Shown here piece by piece: positions 17,221 to 23,138 of a DNA stretch of 54,143 nt. The notes below the pieces were generated by a model. It was given only the letters and a program-made list of their open reading frames with translations. It was not told where the DNA came from and did not search any database. The translations under genes and the position numbers were made by a program. Every line of letters starts with the position of its first letter. Within the stretch, counting starts at the first letter, position 1. Source of the DNA: Thermoplasmata archaeon (lineage in GTDB: Archaea > Thermoplasmatota > Thermoplasmata > Lutacidiplasmatales > UBA184); contig JAKIWO010000004.1 in assembly GCA_022749995.1 (NCBI GenBank), positions 1 to 54,143 on the forward strand. The letters run 5' to 3'.

Positions 17221-17743
17221 GGAACGGGTCTGGGTCGTCCCCGAGGCGCTCCGCCCGGCCTTGGCGAGCGAGTACGGCCCGGTCTTCTCCGGTCGTGCCG
17301 CCGAGGACCGGATCCGGCGCCTAGCGACCTTCGCTAGCTGCGGGGACCGGGTCACCGCGCTCGCGCTCCAGCTCGATCATCCGCCGCTCGTGGGGATCGT
17401 GGACTTCAAGACCCAGCGGAAGGAGAAGATCTCGCCGAACGCCTTCGTCACCCTCAAGGCGCGTCGGTACCGCCGGGTACGCAACCCGCCGGGGATGCTG
17501 ACCGAATCATTGCGCCGCGCCGTGCGCGAGCTGGTCGGGATCGGTGGGGGACTCATCGAAGTCGAGGGCGAAGAGGACCTGGGCTCGCTCGCGCTCGTCG
17601 AAGCGCTCCCGCTCGGTGCGACCGTTATATACGGTATCCCGGGTGCGGGGGTCTCGTTTGTGACGGTGGACGTCGTGGCCAAAGAGCACGTTCGGGCGCT
17701 CATCGCCCGCATGGAATTGCGGAGGATCGCCCGTGGAAGTTAG
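17186..17743 (+). CDS. GTP-dependent dephospho-CoA kinase (DUF359)
   Basis: 185 residues with the DUF359 signatures: VVPEALRPALASEYGPVF, VGIVDFKTQRKE, RNPPGMLTESL, VEGEEDLGSLALVEALPLGATVIYGIPGAGV. The archaeal family uses GTP to phosphorylate dephospho-CoA, the last step of CoA synthesis. The only in-frame start is a GTG at 17186, which overlaps spt4 by 35 nt. The conserved part begins about 12 residues later. It sits in the usual archaeal neighbourhood between spt4 and rps24e. Confidence 0.9.
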   Translation: MPRAATRSGSSEERVWVVPEALRPALASEYGPVFSGRAAEDRIRRLATFASCGDRVTALALQLDHPPLVGIVDFKTQRKEKISPNAFVTLKARRYRRVRNPPGMLTESLRRAVRELVGIGGGLIEVEGEEDLGSLALVEALPLGATVIYGIPGAGVSFVTVDVVAKEHVRALIARMELRRIARGS

Positions 17744-18314
17744 GGTGCTCGAGCAGCGCCAGAACCCGCTCCTCAAGCGGGTCGAACTGCAATTCGAAGT
17801 CGACCACACCGGCGCCGCCACGCCGCGCCGAGCCGATGTGATCGGCGAGCTGGCCAAGCAACTCAAGGTCCCCAAAGAGCGGGTCGTCCTCGAATCGATG
17901 CACGCGCGATTCGGCATCCCCCAGAGTCGCGGCGAGGCGCGGCTCTACGCGAGCACGGAGGCCCGCGACCGGGTCACTCGAGAGCACATCCTCATCCGCA
18001 ATGGCCTGAAAGAAAAGAAGACGGCCGCACCGCCCGGGGAAGCCGCCCCGACCCCGGCCCCAGCCGCTCCCGCCGCCCCAGCGCCGGCGGCACCGCCCGC
18101 GGCGGAGTCGAAGCCCGAGTCCAAGCCGGAGGCGAAGGCGGAGAAGAAGGCCGAGCACAAGCCGGAGCCCAAGGCGGATCACAGGGCCGAGCCCAAGGCG
18201 GATCACAAGGCCGAGCCCAAGGCGGATCCCAAAGCGGAGGCCAAGGTCGAGCCGAAAGCCGAGTCTAAGGGCGGTGGCAAGTCGGCGGCCAAGCCCTCCA
18301 AGAAGGAAGGTTGA
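17733..18314 (+). CDS. rps24e: 30S ribosomal protein S24e with a long low-complexity C-terminal tail
   Basis: 193 residues from a GTG overlapping DUF359 by 11 nt. Residues 1-100 are a normal S24e (NPLLKRVELQFEVDH, TPRRADVIGELAKQL, RVVLESMHARFGIPQSRGEARLYAS). The following ~90 residues are extra. First comes an Ala/Pro run, then Lys-rich repeats on an EPKADHKA theme (about 8 residues, several copies), ending in KSAAKPSKKEG. S24e is a small-subunit protein. The tail resembles histone-like or ribosomal extension tails and could bind rRNA (inference). Confidence 0.93.
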   Translation: MEVRVLEQRQNPLLKRVELQFEVDHTGAATPRRADVIGELAKQLKVPKERVVLESMHARFGIPQSRGEARLYASTEARDRVTREHILIRNGLKEKKTAAPPGEAAPTPAPAAPAAPAPAAPPAAESKPESKPEAKAEKKAEHKPEPKADHRAEPKADHKAEPKADPKAEAKVEPKAESKGGGKSAAKPSKKEG

Positions 18315-18316
18315 GC

Positions 18317-18529
18317 GTGGGCAAGGCCCGTACCGACTTCTACTCGACGAAGGGCGAGACGCTCGCTCGGACCCATCAGCCCTGTCCCAAATGCGGGCCC
18401 GGGATATTTCTCGCCGAGCACTCGAACCGCCGCTCCTGCGGTCGCTGCGGCTACATGGAGAGCCGCTCGGAGCCGAAGCCCGTGGGCAAGCCCGTCGTGG
18501 GGAAGGCCAAGCCGACGAAGCCGGCCTAA
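18317..18529 (+). CDS. rps27ae: 30S ribosomal protein S27ae
   Basis: About 70 residues from a GTG at 18317, 2 nt after the rps24e stop; the TTG at 18311 in the same frame is an alternative. The core matches S27ae (RTDFYSTKGETLARTHQPCPKCG ... EHSNRRSCGRCGYME) with the C-x2-C/C-x2-C zinc finger. It again has a basic extension (KPVVGKAKPTKPA). The cluster stops here. The Kae1/Bud32 gene often found next in Euryarchaeota is not present; a tRNA gene follows instead. Confidence 0.93.
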   Translation: MGKARTDFYSTKGETLARTHQPCPKCGPGIFLAEHSNRRSCGRCGYMESRSEPKPVGKPVVGKAKPTKPA

Positions 18530-18623
18530 GTTCGCCCCCAGTTCGTCGGTTGCTCCAGCTCGGCGCCGTCGTGGTCCGCTTAGGCTCGCCCGTCCGCTGC
18601 GCGGCGGCACGCCTCGGGGACAA

Positions 18624-18637
18624 CGCTTACGTAGCGC
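18624..18637 (+). repeat. 14-nt motif upstream of tRNA-Arg, repeated at 19645
   Basis: CGCTTACGTAGCGC; a 13/14 copy (CGCTTACGTGGCGC) lies at 19645-19658, upstream of the MntA-like gene. Both are followed by a similar GCCT(T)AC. It contains a TACGTA core. It could be a promoter piece copied together with the tRNA end (inference). Confidence 0.5.
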
Positions 18638-18666
18638 GTGCCTACCTCGACCCGTCCTCGATCCGC

Positions 18667-18740
18667 GGGCCCGTAGTATAGCTTGGATATCACAGAGGCC
18701 TCCGGAGCCTCAAACCCGGGTTCGAATCCCGGCGGGCCCG
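18667..18740 (+). tRNA. tRNA-Arg (anticodon CCG)
   Basis: Acceptor strands GGGCCCG/CGGGCCC with discriminator G. The anticodon arm is GAGGC-CTCCGGA-GCCTC, so positions 34-36 are CCG, reading CGG. The T arm is CCGGG-TTCGAAT-CCCGG. The D arm is present with an imperfect stem and G18G19. CCA is not encoded and there is no intron. Its 3' end is the parent of two downstream copies that separate toxin-antitoxin cassettes. Confidence 0.93.
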
Positions 18741-18742
18741 TC
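18723..18742 (+). repeat. att-like repeat copy 1 (3' end of tRNA-Arg)
   Basis: CGAATCCCGGCGGGCCCGTC, spanning the T loop, T stem and acceptor 3' strand and 2 nt beyond. It is identical over 20 nt to 19560-19579 and matches 18 of 19 nt with 20579-20597. Confidence 0.85.
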
Positions 18743-18822
18743 CCCGAAAGGGAGGGAGGTGGGTCGTCGGGCCGCCACCCAGATTTTCGAGTCTCTCCCC
18801 AGCACCGCACTCTCAGCGGAGG

Positions 18823-19221
18823 CTATCGCCAAACTACCGAAAGCGAAGGGACCCTGAGGAACGCCGGGTCATTCGATACCAATGGGAGCCCGCGTGAAAT
18901 CGCGAGGGAGGCAATCATCCTATCGTGAAGCTCCGGGATAGCTAGGTCCAGAAACGAACCCCAGCCCATCGGACCCAAGGCCGCGAGCTGGATGTATCCG
19001 GAACCCCGAACCTGGGTGAGGACCTCCTCTACAAGGGAACGTGGTTCCGGCGCCCCGATCCGCCCGCGTAGGGCGAGATACGCGAACTCGCCGAGGGCGA
19101 CCTCCGGTAAGAACAGCGTTGCTTCTCCGTTCTCGGCCTCTCGAAATATACGCTCGCTCCGGCGGGGAAGTGAGTCATCGAGATGCCGGATCAGTGCGAC
19201 CGTGTCGATGACGGCGTCCAT
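18823..19221 (-). CDS. PIN-domain ribonuclease toxin (VapC-like)
   Basis: 132 residues from the ATG that overlaps the antitoxin stop by 4 nt (ATGA). The acidic residues of the PIN site are present: AVIDTVALIRHLDD, LPEVALGEFAYLA, ELHDRMIASLAI and the final SNDPAF. PIN toxins are Mg-dependent RNases that cleave tRNA or rRNA when free of antitoxin. It forms cassette 1 with the AbrB-type gene. The coding strand is opposite to the flanking tRNA. Confidence 0.88.
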   Translation of the reverse strand: MDAVIDTVALIRHLDDSLPRRSERIFREAENGEATLFLPEVALGEFAYLALRGRIGAPEPRSLVEEVLTQVRGSGYIQLAALGPMGWGSFLDLAIPELHDRMIASLAISRGLPLVSNDPAFLRVPSLSVVWR

Positions 19222-19448
19222 CAGAGGAGCCACTCTTTCTGGAGTGCGCGGAGCTCTCGCTCCGCCTTGCCTACGTTGACGCGGCCTTTCAGTAGACCCC
19301 GCAGAGTCTGGCGCCCGTGGCGGATCAGGACACCCTCCTTCGTCTCAAGAATGAGGACGGTCTCCCCCTCTTCGAGGTGGTGTCGACTTCGCAGCTCCTT
19401 TGGTAGCGTGATCTGGCCCTTCGAACTTACGACGGCAGACTTCGTCAT
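19221..19448 (-). CDS. AbrB/MazE-type antitoxin of cassette 1 (VapB-like)
   Basis: 75 residues. The N-terminal swapped-hairpin DNA-binding domain is typical (SAVVSSKGQITLPKELRSRHHLEEGETVLIL), and the C-terminal tail (RALQKEWLL) would wrap the toxin. It is the first gene of the pair, so it can neutralise the toxin and repress the operon. A TATA-like box lies 30 nt upstream next to a palindrome. Confidence 0.88.
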   Translation of the reverse strand: MTKSAVVSSKGQITLPKELRSRHHLEEGETVLILETKEGVLIRHGRQTLRGLLKGRVNVGKAERELRALQKEWLL

Positions 19449-19473
19449 AGTTCCCTGGAAGATGCACCCGAGT

Positions 19474-19496
19474 CAATAAACTTTACCTTAGGTAAA
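19474..19496 (-). promoter_or_regulatory. promoter and operator-like palindrome of cassette 1
   Basis: On the minus strand TTTATTG (19474-19480) is the TATA-like box ~30 nt before the antitoxin ATG. Immediately upstream, at the BRE position, is TTTACC-TTA-GGTAAA (plus strand, 19482-19496), a perfect 6-bp inverted repeat suited to a dimeric AbrB-type repressor. The stretch is A/T-rich unlike its surroundings. Confidence 0.65.
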
Positions 19497-19559
19497 GGAA
19501 TGTCGACCTCCGCCTCCTCAGAACCCCTGGACTCCAAGGTCCTAGAACCTACAACCAAC

Positions 19560-19579
19560 CGAATCCCGGCGGGCCCGTC
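19560..19579 (+). repeat. att-like repeat copy 2 (copy of tRNA-Arg 3' end)
   Basis: CGAATCCCGGCGGGCCCGTC, 20/20 identical to the tRNA copy 837 nt upstream and in the same orientation. The rest of the tRNA is absent here. It separates cassette 1 from cassette 2. Confidence 0.85.
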
Positions 19580-19644
19580 GCTCACCTCGGCCGGGTCCGG
19601 ACCCGGACGCCATCGATGGCCTCTGACTACCCCTTGCCTGACGT

Positions 19645-19658
19645 CGCTTACGTGGCGC
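19645..19658 (+). repeat. second copy of the motif upstream of tRNA-Arg
   Basis: CGCTTACGTGGCGC, 13/14 match to 18624-18637. It lies 66 nt after repeat copy 2 and ~50 nt before the MntA-like gene. The real TATA-like box of that gene is probably ACTAATAGCC at ~19678, 28 nt before its ATG. Confidence 0.5.
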
Positions 19659-19708
19659 AGCCTTACGCATAGGTAGGACTAATAGCCGCCAATCTCCTCC
19701 GCGAAGCT

Positions 19709-20146
19709 ATGGCGGACGAGTTGCTGCCGGAGTTCCATTGCCATCGCTGCATCTACACCTGGACTCCGAGACGCACGCCAGTCCGCATGTGTCCCCGATG
19801 CAAGTCGAGGCTCTGGAACGTGCCGGAGCTCCGTCCCGTGCGGCTGGGAACCGGCCTCGGGATCCCCGAGGTGTTCGGACCTCATCGCCTCAAAGTCCTG
19901 GCGCTGGTCTCGAACTACGGCGCGAAGCGAGTGCGGGTGTTCGGATCGGCTCGGCGCCGCGAGGCGAACAATAGGAGCGACGTCGACCTCCTCGTGGACG
20001 GTTTGCCCAAGGCCTCGCTTCTCGACCGCGCCCACCTTGAGACCGAACTGAGTCGAATCTTGGGGCGCTCGGTCGACGTCGTGGAAGAGGATGGCCTGCC
20101 TTGGTCGATCCGTCCTCAAGTGCTGGCCGAGGCGGTTCCCTTCTGA
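19709..20146 (+). CDS. MntA-like nucleotidyltransferase antitoxin with an N-terminal zinc ribbon
   Basis: 145 residues. Residues 79-93 carry a perfect minimal nucleotidyltransferase signature GSx10DxD (GSARRREANNRSDVD), the hallmark of MntA antitoxins that transfer AMP to a HEPN partner. Unusually, residues 10-40 form an added zinc ribbon (CHRCIYTWTPR ... CPRCKSRLWNVP), where ordinary MntA starts directly with the nucleotidyltransferase. The partner gene overlaps it downstream. A TATA-like box ~28 nt upstream supports the ATG. Confidence 0.87.
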   Translation: MADELLPEFHCHRCIYTWTPRRTPVRMCPRCKSRLWNVPELRPVRLGTGLGIPEVFGPHRLKVLALVSNYGAKRVRVFGSARRREANNRSDVDLLVDGLPKASLLDRAHLETELSRILGRSVDVVEEDGLPWSIRPQVLAEAVPF

Positions 20147-20502
20147 GCGCCTCCGAAGCACGTGCCCGGACGTCGGTCGACAGAATGCTGCGCGAGGCGG
20201 CAGCCGCCCAGCGGTACCTCGCTCGTGGGAAGGAGGCATTCTTCGACGTGCGATCCCCGGAGATCCGGGAAGCGACGGAGCTGCGAATCCTTCACTTCAC
20301 GGAGACCGCGACGAAGGTGGGACGGCCGTTCCGGAACGCCAATCCCCTCATCCCCTGGGACGACCTCGACCAGCTTCGAAACGATCTCGTCCACGAGTAC
20401 CCCGAGGTCAAGGCCGATCCGATTTGGCGGTTCGTGCACGATGACCTGCCCGGCCTGGTCGCGAAGCTCCGGCGGGCCCGATATCCGACCGGCCGGGAGT
20501 AG
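20101..20502 (+). CDS. HEPN-domain toxin (HepT-like, DUF86)
   Basis: Up to 133 residues; the frame starts at a TTG (20101) overlapping the MntA-like gene, a CTG lies at 20143 and the first ATG at 20185. Helical DUF86 pattern: VDRMLREAAAAQRYL, ATELRILHFTETATKV, PWDDLDQLRNDLVHEY. The last contains R-x4-H-x-Y, the RNase site plus the tyrosine that MntA AMPylates in characterised pairs. It forms cassette 2. Confidence 0.87.
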   Translation: MVDPSSSAGRGGSLLSASEARARTSVDRMLREAAAAQRYLARGKEAFFDVRSPEIREATELRILHFTETATKVGRPFRNANPLIPWDDLDQLRNDLVHEYPEVKADPIWRFVHDDLPGLVAKLRRARYPTGRE

Positions 20503-20558
20503 TCGCGAATCCCTAGCCGGAAGAAGAGGGTGCGGCCTCTCACGTGGGCTCCTGGGAC

Positions 20559-20586
20559 GGATTCGAACAACTAGTTCATCGAATCC
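20559..20586. repeat. 28-nt near-palindrome at the cassette 2/3 junction
   Basis: GGATTCGA and TCGAATCC arms surround an inner palindrome AACTAGTT. The right arm is the start of repeat copy 3. The left arm on the minus strand reads GTTCGAATCCGTCCC, like the 3' end of another tRNA in opposite orientation. Confidence 0.55.
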
Positions 20587-20597
20587 CGGCAGGCCCG
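20579..20597 (+). repeat. att-like repeat copy 3 (diverged copy of tRNA-Arg 3' end)
   Basis: TCGAATCCCGGCAGGCCCG, 18 of 19 identical to the tRNA end (one G to A) and in the same orientation, 1,857 nt from the original. It separates cassette 2 from cassette 3. Confidence 0.75.
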
Positions 20598-20617
20598 AAT
20601 CACGTAGGAGCGCTGGG

Positions 20618-21025
20618 TCAGCCGAGCCAATCGGTCTCGGCGAGCTGGCGGAAGTGCGGATCGCCGGTGAGCAGCCGAGAGCCGGTCGCTCGAGCCGTCG
20701 CGAGCACCAGCCCGTCGCTCAGTCCCGGTCTCCCGAGCCTCAAGGACCTAGCCCGGCTCCGAAGCTCGGCCGTCGCAGCCGCCGCGGCTAGTGCCAGTTC
20801 GGGTCTGATGGGCACCACTGCGGAGGACTCCGTGATTGCAGCCATTTCCTGTTGGATCTGTCCGTCCCCCAGCCCGTCCCGGAAACACTGCAGCGCGACT
20901 TCCGCCAACACGATCGCCGGCGTGAAGCAGGAGTCCGCCGCCTCCAGGCGATCTTTCGCGTCGATCCCGAGCGCGGTTCCGCGGATCAGCTCGATCCAGG
21001 CGAACGAGTCAATCGTGAGCCGCAA
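20618..21025 (-). CDS. PIN-domain ribonuclease toxin (VapC-like), cassette 3
   Basis: About 135 residues from a TTG at 21025 that overlaps the antitoxin by 17 nt. The track begins far upstream at 21628, but that part is shadow. PIN acidic residues are LTIDSFAWIELIRG, IVLAEVALQCF, GLSDGLVLATA and LLTGDPHF. It is clearly different in sequence from the PIN toxin of cassette 1, so the cassettes are not duplicates of each other. The stop lies only 20 nt from repeat copy 3. Confidence 0.86.
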   Translation of the reverse strand: MRLTIDSFAWIELIRGTALGIDAKDRLEAADSCFTPAIVLAEVALQCFRDGLGDGQIQQEMAAITESSAVVPIRPELALAAAAATAELRSRARSLRLGRPGLSDGLVLATARATGSRLLTGDPHFRQLAETDWLG

Positions 21026-21221
21026 GCCGGTCCTCGTCCGCGAATCTTGACACCACTCCCTTGCCGCTGCCCAACATACGGTGCAGCGCGCGTGATCGCC
21101 GCTCACGCACCAGCTGCAGGATGGTCTCGTCCGCGCTCCGGGTGTGGAACACCTGCCGTAGCCGCTCCAGCTCGGCGAGCGTCTGCCTCGAGACCCGCAC
21201 CGAGGATACCGCGGCCGCCAT
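21009..21221 (-). CDS. small antitoxin of cassette 3 (VapB-like, ribbon-helix-helix-type N-terminus)
   Basis: 70 residues from the ATG at 21221. The N-terminus SSVRVSRQTLAELERLRQVF followed by SADETILQLVRERR resembles ribbon-helix-helix antitoxins. The tail SRFADEDRLAAHD would contact the toxin. Family assignment is from pattern and position. A weak TATA-like CCCTATCG lies ~30 nt upstream. Confidence 0.78.
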   Translation of the reverse strand: MAAAVSSVRVSRQTLAELERLRQVFHTRSADETILQLVRERRSRALHRMLGSGKGVVSRFADEDRLAAHD

Positions 21222-21249
21222 GCGCGAGATTGCATGCACGCATGCGCGA
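21219..21249 (-). promoter_or_regulatory. operator-like repeats before cassette 3
   Basis: CATGCGCGA occurs at 21219-21227 and again at 21241-21249, a 22-bp period (two helical turns). A GCATGC palindrome lies between. This overlaps the start codon and promoter of the antitoxin gene, where an autorepressor would bind. Confidence 0.45.
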
Positions 21250-21375
21250 TAGGGCCTCCGTGTGTGGTGAACTCTGGTGAGTGCCCCCAACGGAGCGTCG
21301 GATGGCCGTGCTCCGCGAACTGGTCCCTGGTGGCAGAGGATACCCTGGCGCGAGCCGAGCTCGGCGCGGGTGCCG

Positions 21376-21747
21376 CTAGTCCTGCGAGCGGGCGCGGTGA
21401 TCGTGCAGCCGGAGTGCGTTTCCGGCGGGGTCCCAGATCACTCCCTGGTGACCGCTCTCCCGAAGGCACTTGACGCCGGCCCGAGTCAGCGCGGCCTCGG
21501 CTACCGGATAATCGGACACATGGAAGACGAGGGGTGTACCGGCCCCCTCGGGTCCGAGGGCGATCACGGGCGAATCCTCGTCGAGGTACAGCGTCAGCGG
21601 AAAGCCTCCGGCCTCTAGTTCGGTCCACACGGGGTTGACCTTCCCCCTCACGGCGAACCCAAGGAGCCCCTGGTAGAAGGCTAGCGACGATTCCATGTCC
21701 TTCACCGGCAGGATGATGTGTCCCACGCCCTCGACGACGCCCCCCAC
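21376..21747 (-). CDS. glyoxalase/VOC superfamily protein
   Basis: About 123 residues from a GTG at 21747, 27 nt from a TATA-like TTCATACG; the GTG at 21726 is the alternative. It has the bleomycin-resistance/dioxygenase fold: VGHIILPVKDMESSLAFYQGLLGFAVRG at the start, then LVFHVSDYPVAEAALTRAGV and VIWDPAGNALRLHDH. Two beta-alpha-beta-beta-beta units are present. The metal-ligand set looks partial, and the substrate is unknown. It stands just outside the toxin-antitoxin island. Confidence 0.82.
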   Translation of the reverse strand: MGGVVEGVGHIILPVKDMESSLAFYQGLLGFAVRGKVNPVWTELEAGGFPLTLYLDEDSPVIALGPEGAGTPLVFHVSDYPVAEAALTRAGVKCLRESGHQGVIWDPAGNALRLHDHRARSQD

Positions 21748-21830
21748 GGTGGACGCACCGCGAGCGGACGTATGAACTAACGCGGCGGGTGAGCTTGCGC
21801 GCCTCCGCGCTCGATGGACCGAGGGTGCCC

Positions 21831-22361
21831 TTACCCCGCGGCCTTGGAGCGGCTGCGCCAGACGACGATCACGGCCACGACGGCCGTAAGGAGGTAGCAC
21901 GCGAGGAGGAAGTCGTACAGCCACGGGATGTACGAGAGGGCTCCCGGATACGCCGAGGTCCCGAAGAGGTACTTCTCGAACTCCGTCATGGACGGGAATC
22001 CCACCTGCGAGTACGACTCGACGATGCCGACCATAGCGAGCACGGCCAGGAGCGACCACGCTAGGGCGACGAGCCCCACATGCCGGCGCAGGAGTCCGGG
22101 CGTCCCATCAGCCGAGGAGGGGAAGGAGAACACCAACACGACCGTGGCCCCTACCACGTCCACGAGCGCCATCGCCAGGACGCCGTACCAGTGGGAGTAG
22201 TACGCCTTCTGGGCACCGAAATTGGTCTGCAGGTTCTTGTCCGTGACGAGCATGACGACGGCCACTACGAAGTCGAGCAGCAGCAACGCGGCCAGCGCGA
22301 GTCGGATCTTGTCCGGTCCGGGGCGGTTCCGCGGGGCACCCTGAGGCTCGGAAGCGGGCAC
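21831..22361 (-). CDS. four-helix integral membrane protein, unknown
   Basis: About 176 residues from a GTG at 22361, 26 nt from a TATA-like CCTATCAG; the track's longer start at 22475 adds a charged, low-confidence segment. Four transmembrane helices are visible (LALAALLLLDFVVAVVMLV; YGVLAMALVDVVGATVVLVF; HVGLVALAWSLLAVLAMVGI; PWLYDFLLACYLLTAVVAVI). The loop FPSMTEFEKYLFGTSAYPGA between helices 3 and 4 is likely extracellular. No family recognised. Confidence 0.65.
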   Translation of the reverse strand: MPASEPQGAPRNRPGPDKIRLALAALLLLDFVVAVVMLVTDKNLQTNFGAQKAYYSHWYGVLAMALVDVVGATVVLVFSFPSSADGTPGLLRRHVGLVALAWSLLAVLAMVGIVESYSQVGFPSMTEFEKYLFGTSAYPGALSYIPWLYDFLLACYLLTAVVAVIVVWRSRSKAAG

Positions 22362-22556
22362 GAGTTCGCAATTGAATCCCCCCTGATAGGCCCTTCTGTT
22401 GGAACCCTCCAGCGGGTTCCGGTCGACGTGCGGCTTTGCACCAAACGCTCGGACCGTGGGTCGGTCACCGCTCACGTTTCCGGCCCCCGTTGCCCGGGCG
22501 CGGACCGCTGGGGTGCCGCGGTTAGACTGAAGGTCCCGAGGAGGCTACGCCCCGCC

Positions 22557-23075
22557 ATGCAACTCCGTCCGCTCTACCGTGCGCAGTTCGAGTATCCCCA
22601 GCAGTGGGAGGCCGAGCTCAAGGGAAAGAACGGCGTGGAGGAACAGACCTTCCTGCTGGCCGAAGGAACGGTCGAGGGGAAGCTCACCGGGGCGCTGCGA
22701 GGCGCCAACTACGCCCGTCGCCGGACCGACGGGACGGCGGTGACCGACTTTCGCGGGGTCCTCGAGTGCGCGGACGGTGCGGTGGTCCTGTTCGAGTACC
22801 GCGGGTTCGGACGAGCCCACACCCCGGAGCACGACCGGATCGCGGGTGCCAGCCGGCGTCAATGGGTCGCCACGGCCACCCACCTCTCGCACGATCCTCG
22901 GTACGCCTGGCTCAACGACACCGTCTGCGTGGGCACGGGCGAGGTCGGTCCGCGTCCCGGCGGCGTGGTCGAGAGCGGCGGCGGTCTTAGCGGAGGACCG
23001 GCCGCTCGCCTTCGACTGGAGGTGGCCGAGCTCGTCTGGGAGCCGCCGGAGCCTGCGGCGCCATCCACGAAGTAG
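22557..23075 (+). CDS. DUF3237-like protein
   Basis: 172 residues from the ATG at 22557, with a weak TATA-like GGTTAGACT 27 nt upstream; the track joined it to an upstream shadow. The pattern LAEGTVEGKLTGALRGANYARRRTDG, FRGVLECADGAVVLFEYRGFGR and FETAT-like WVATATHLSHDPRYAWLNDTVCVGTGEV matches the beta-barrel DUF3237 family, whose function is not known. The C-terminus after ~150 is Pro/Glu-rich. Confidence 0.7.
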   Translation: MQLRPLYRAQFEYPQQWEAELKGKNGVEEQTFLLAEGTVEGKLTGALRGANYARRRTDGTAVTDFRGVLECADGAVVLFEYRGFGRAHTPEHDRIAGASRRQWVATATHLSHDPRYAWLNDTVCVGTGEVGPRPGGVVESGGGLSGGPAARLRLEVAELVWEPPEPAAPSTK

Positions 23076-23138
23076 TGGCTGCCGGGTCGCTGCCCTAGTG
23101 GATCAGCGGTCTCCGCCCGACGCCGGACGGTACTCGGG

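Noticed and set aside
20466-20477. CCGGCGGGCCCG inside the HEPN gene as a fourth tRNA-end copy
   Set aside because: Only 12 nt match, the T-loop part is missing, and it lies in coding sequence rich in such words.
18667-21300. Integrase or transposase in the toxin-antitoxin island
   Set aside because: No reading frame in the island resembles a tyrosine or serine recombinase or a transposase; all convincing frames are toxin or antitoxin.
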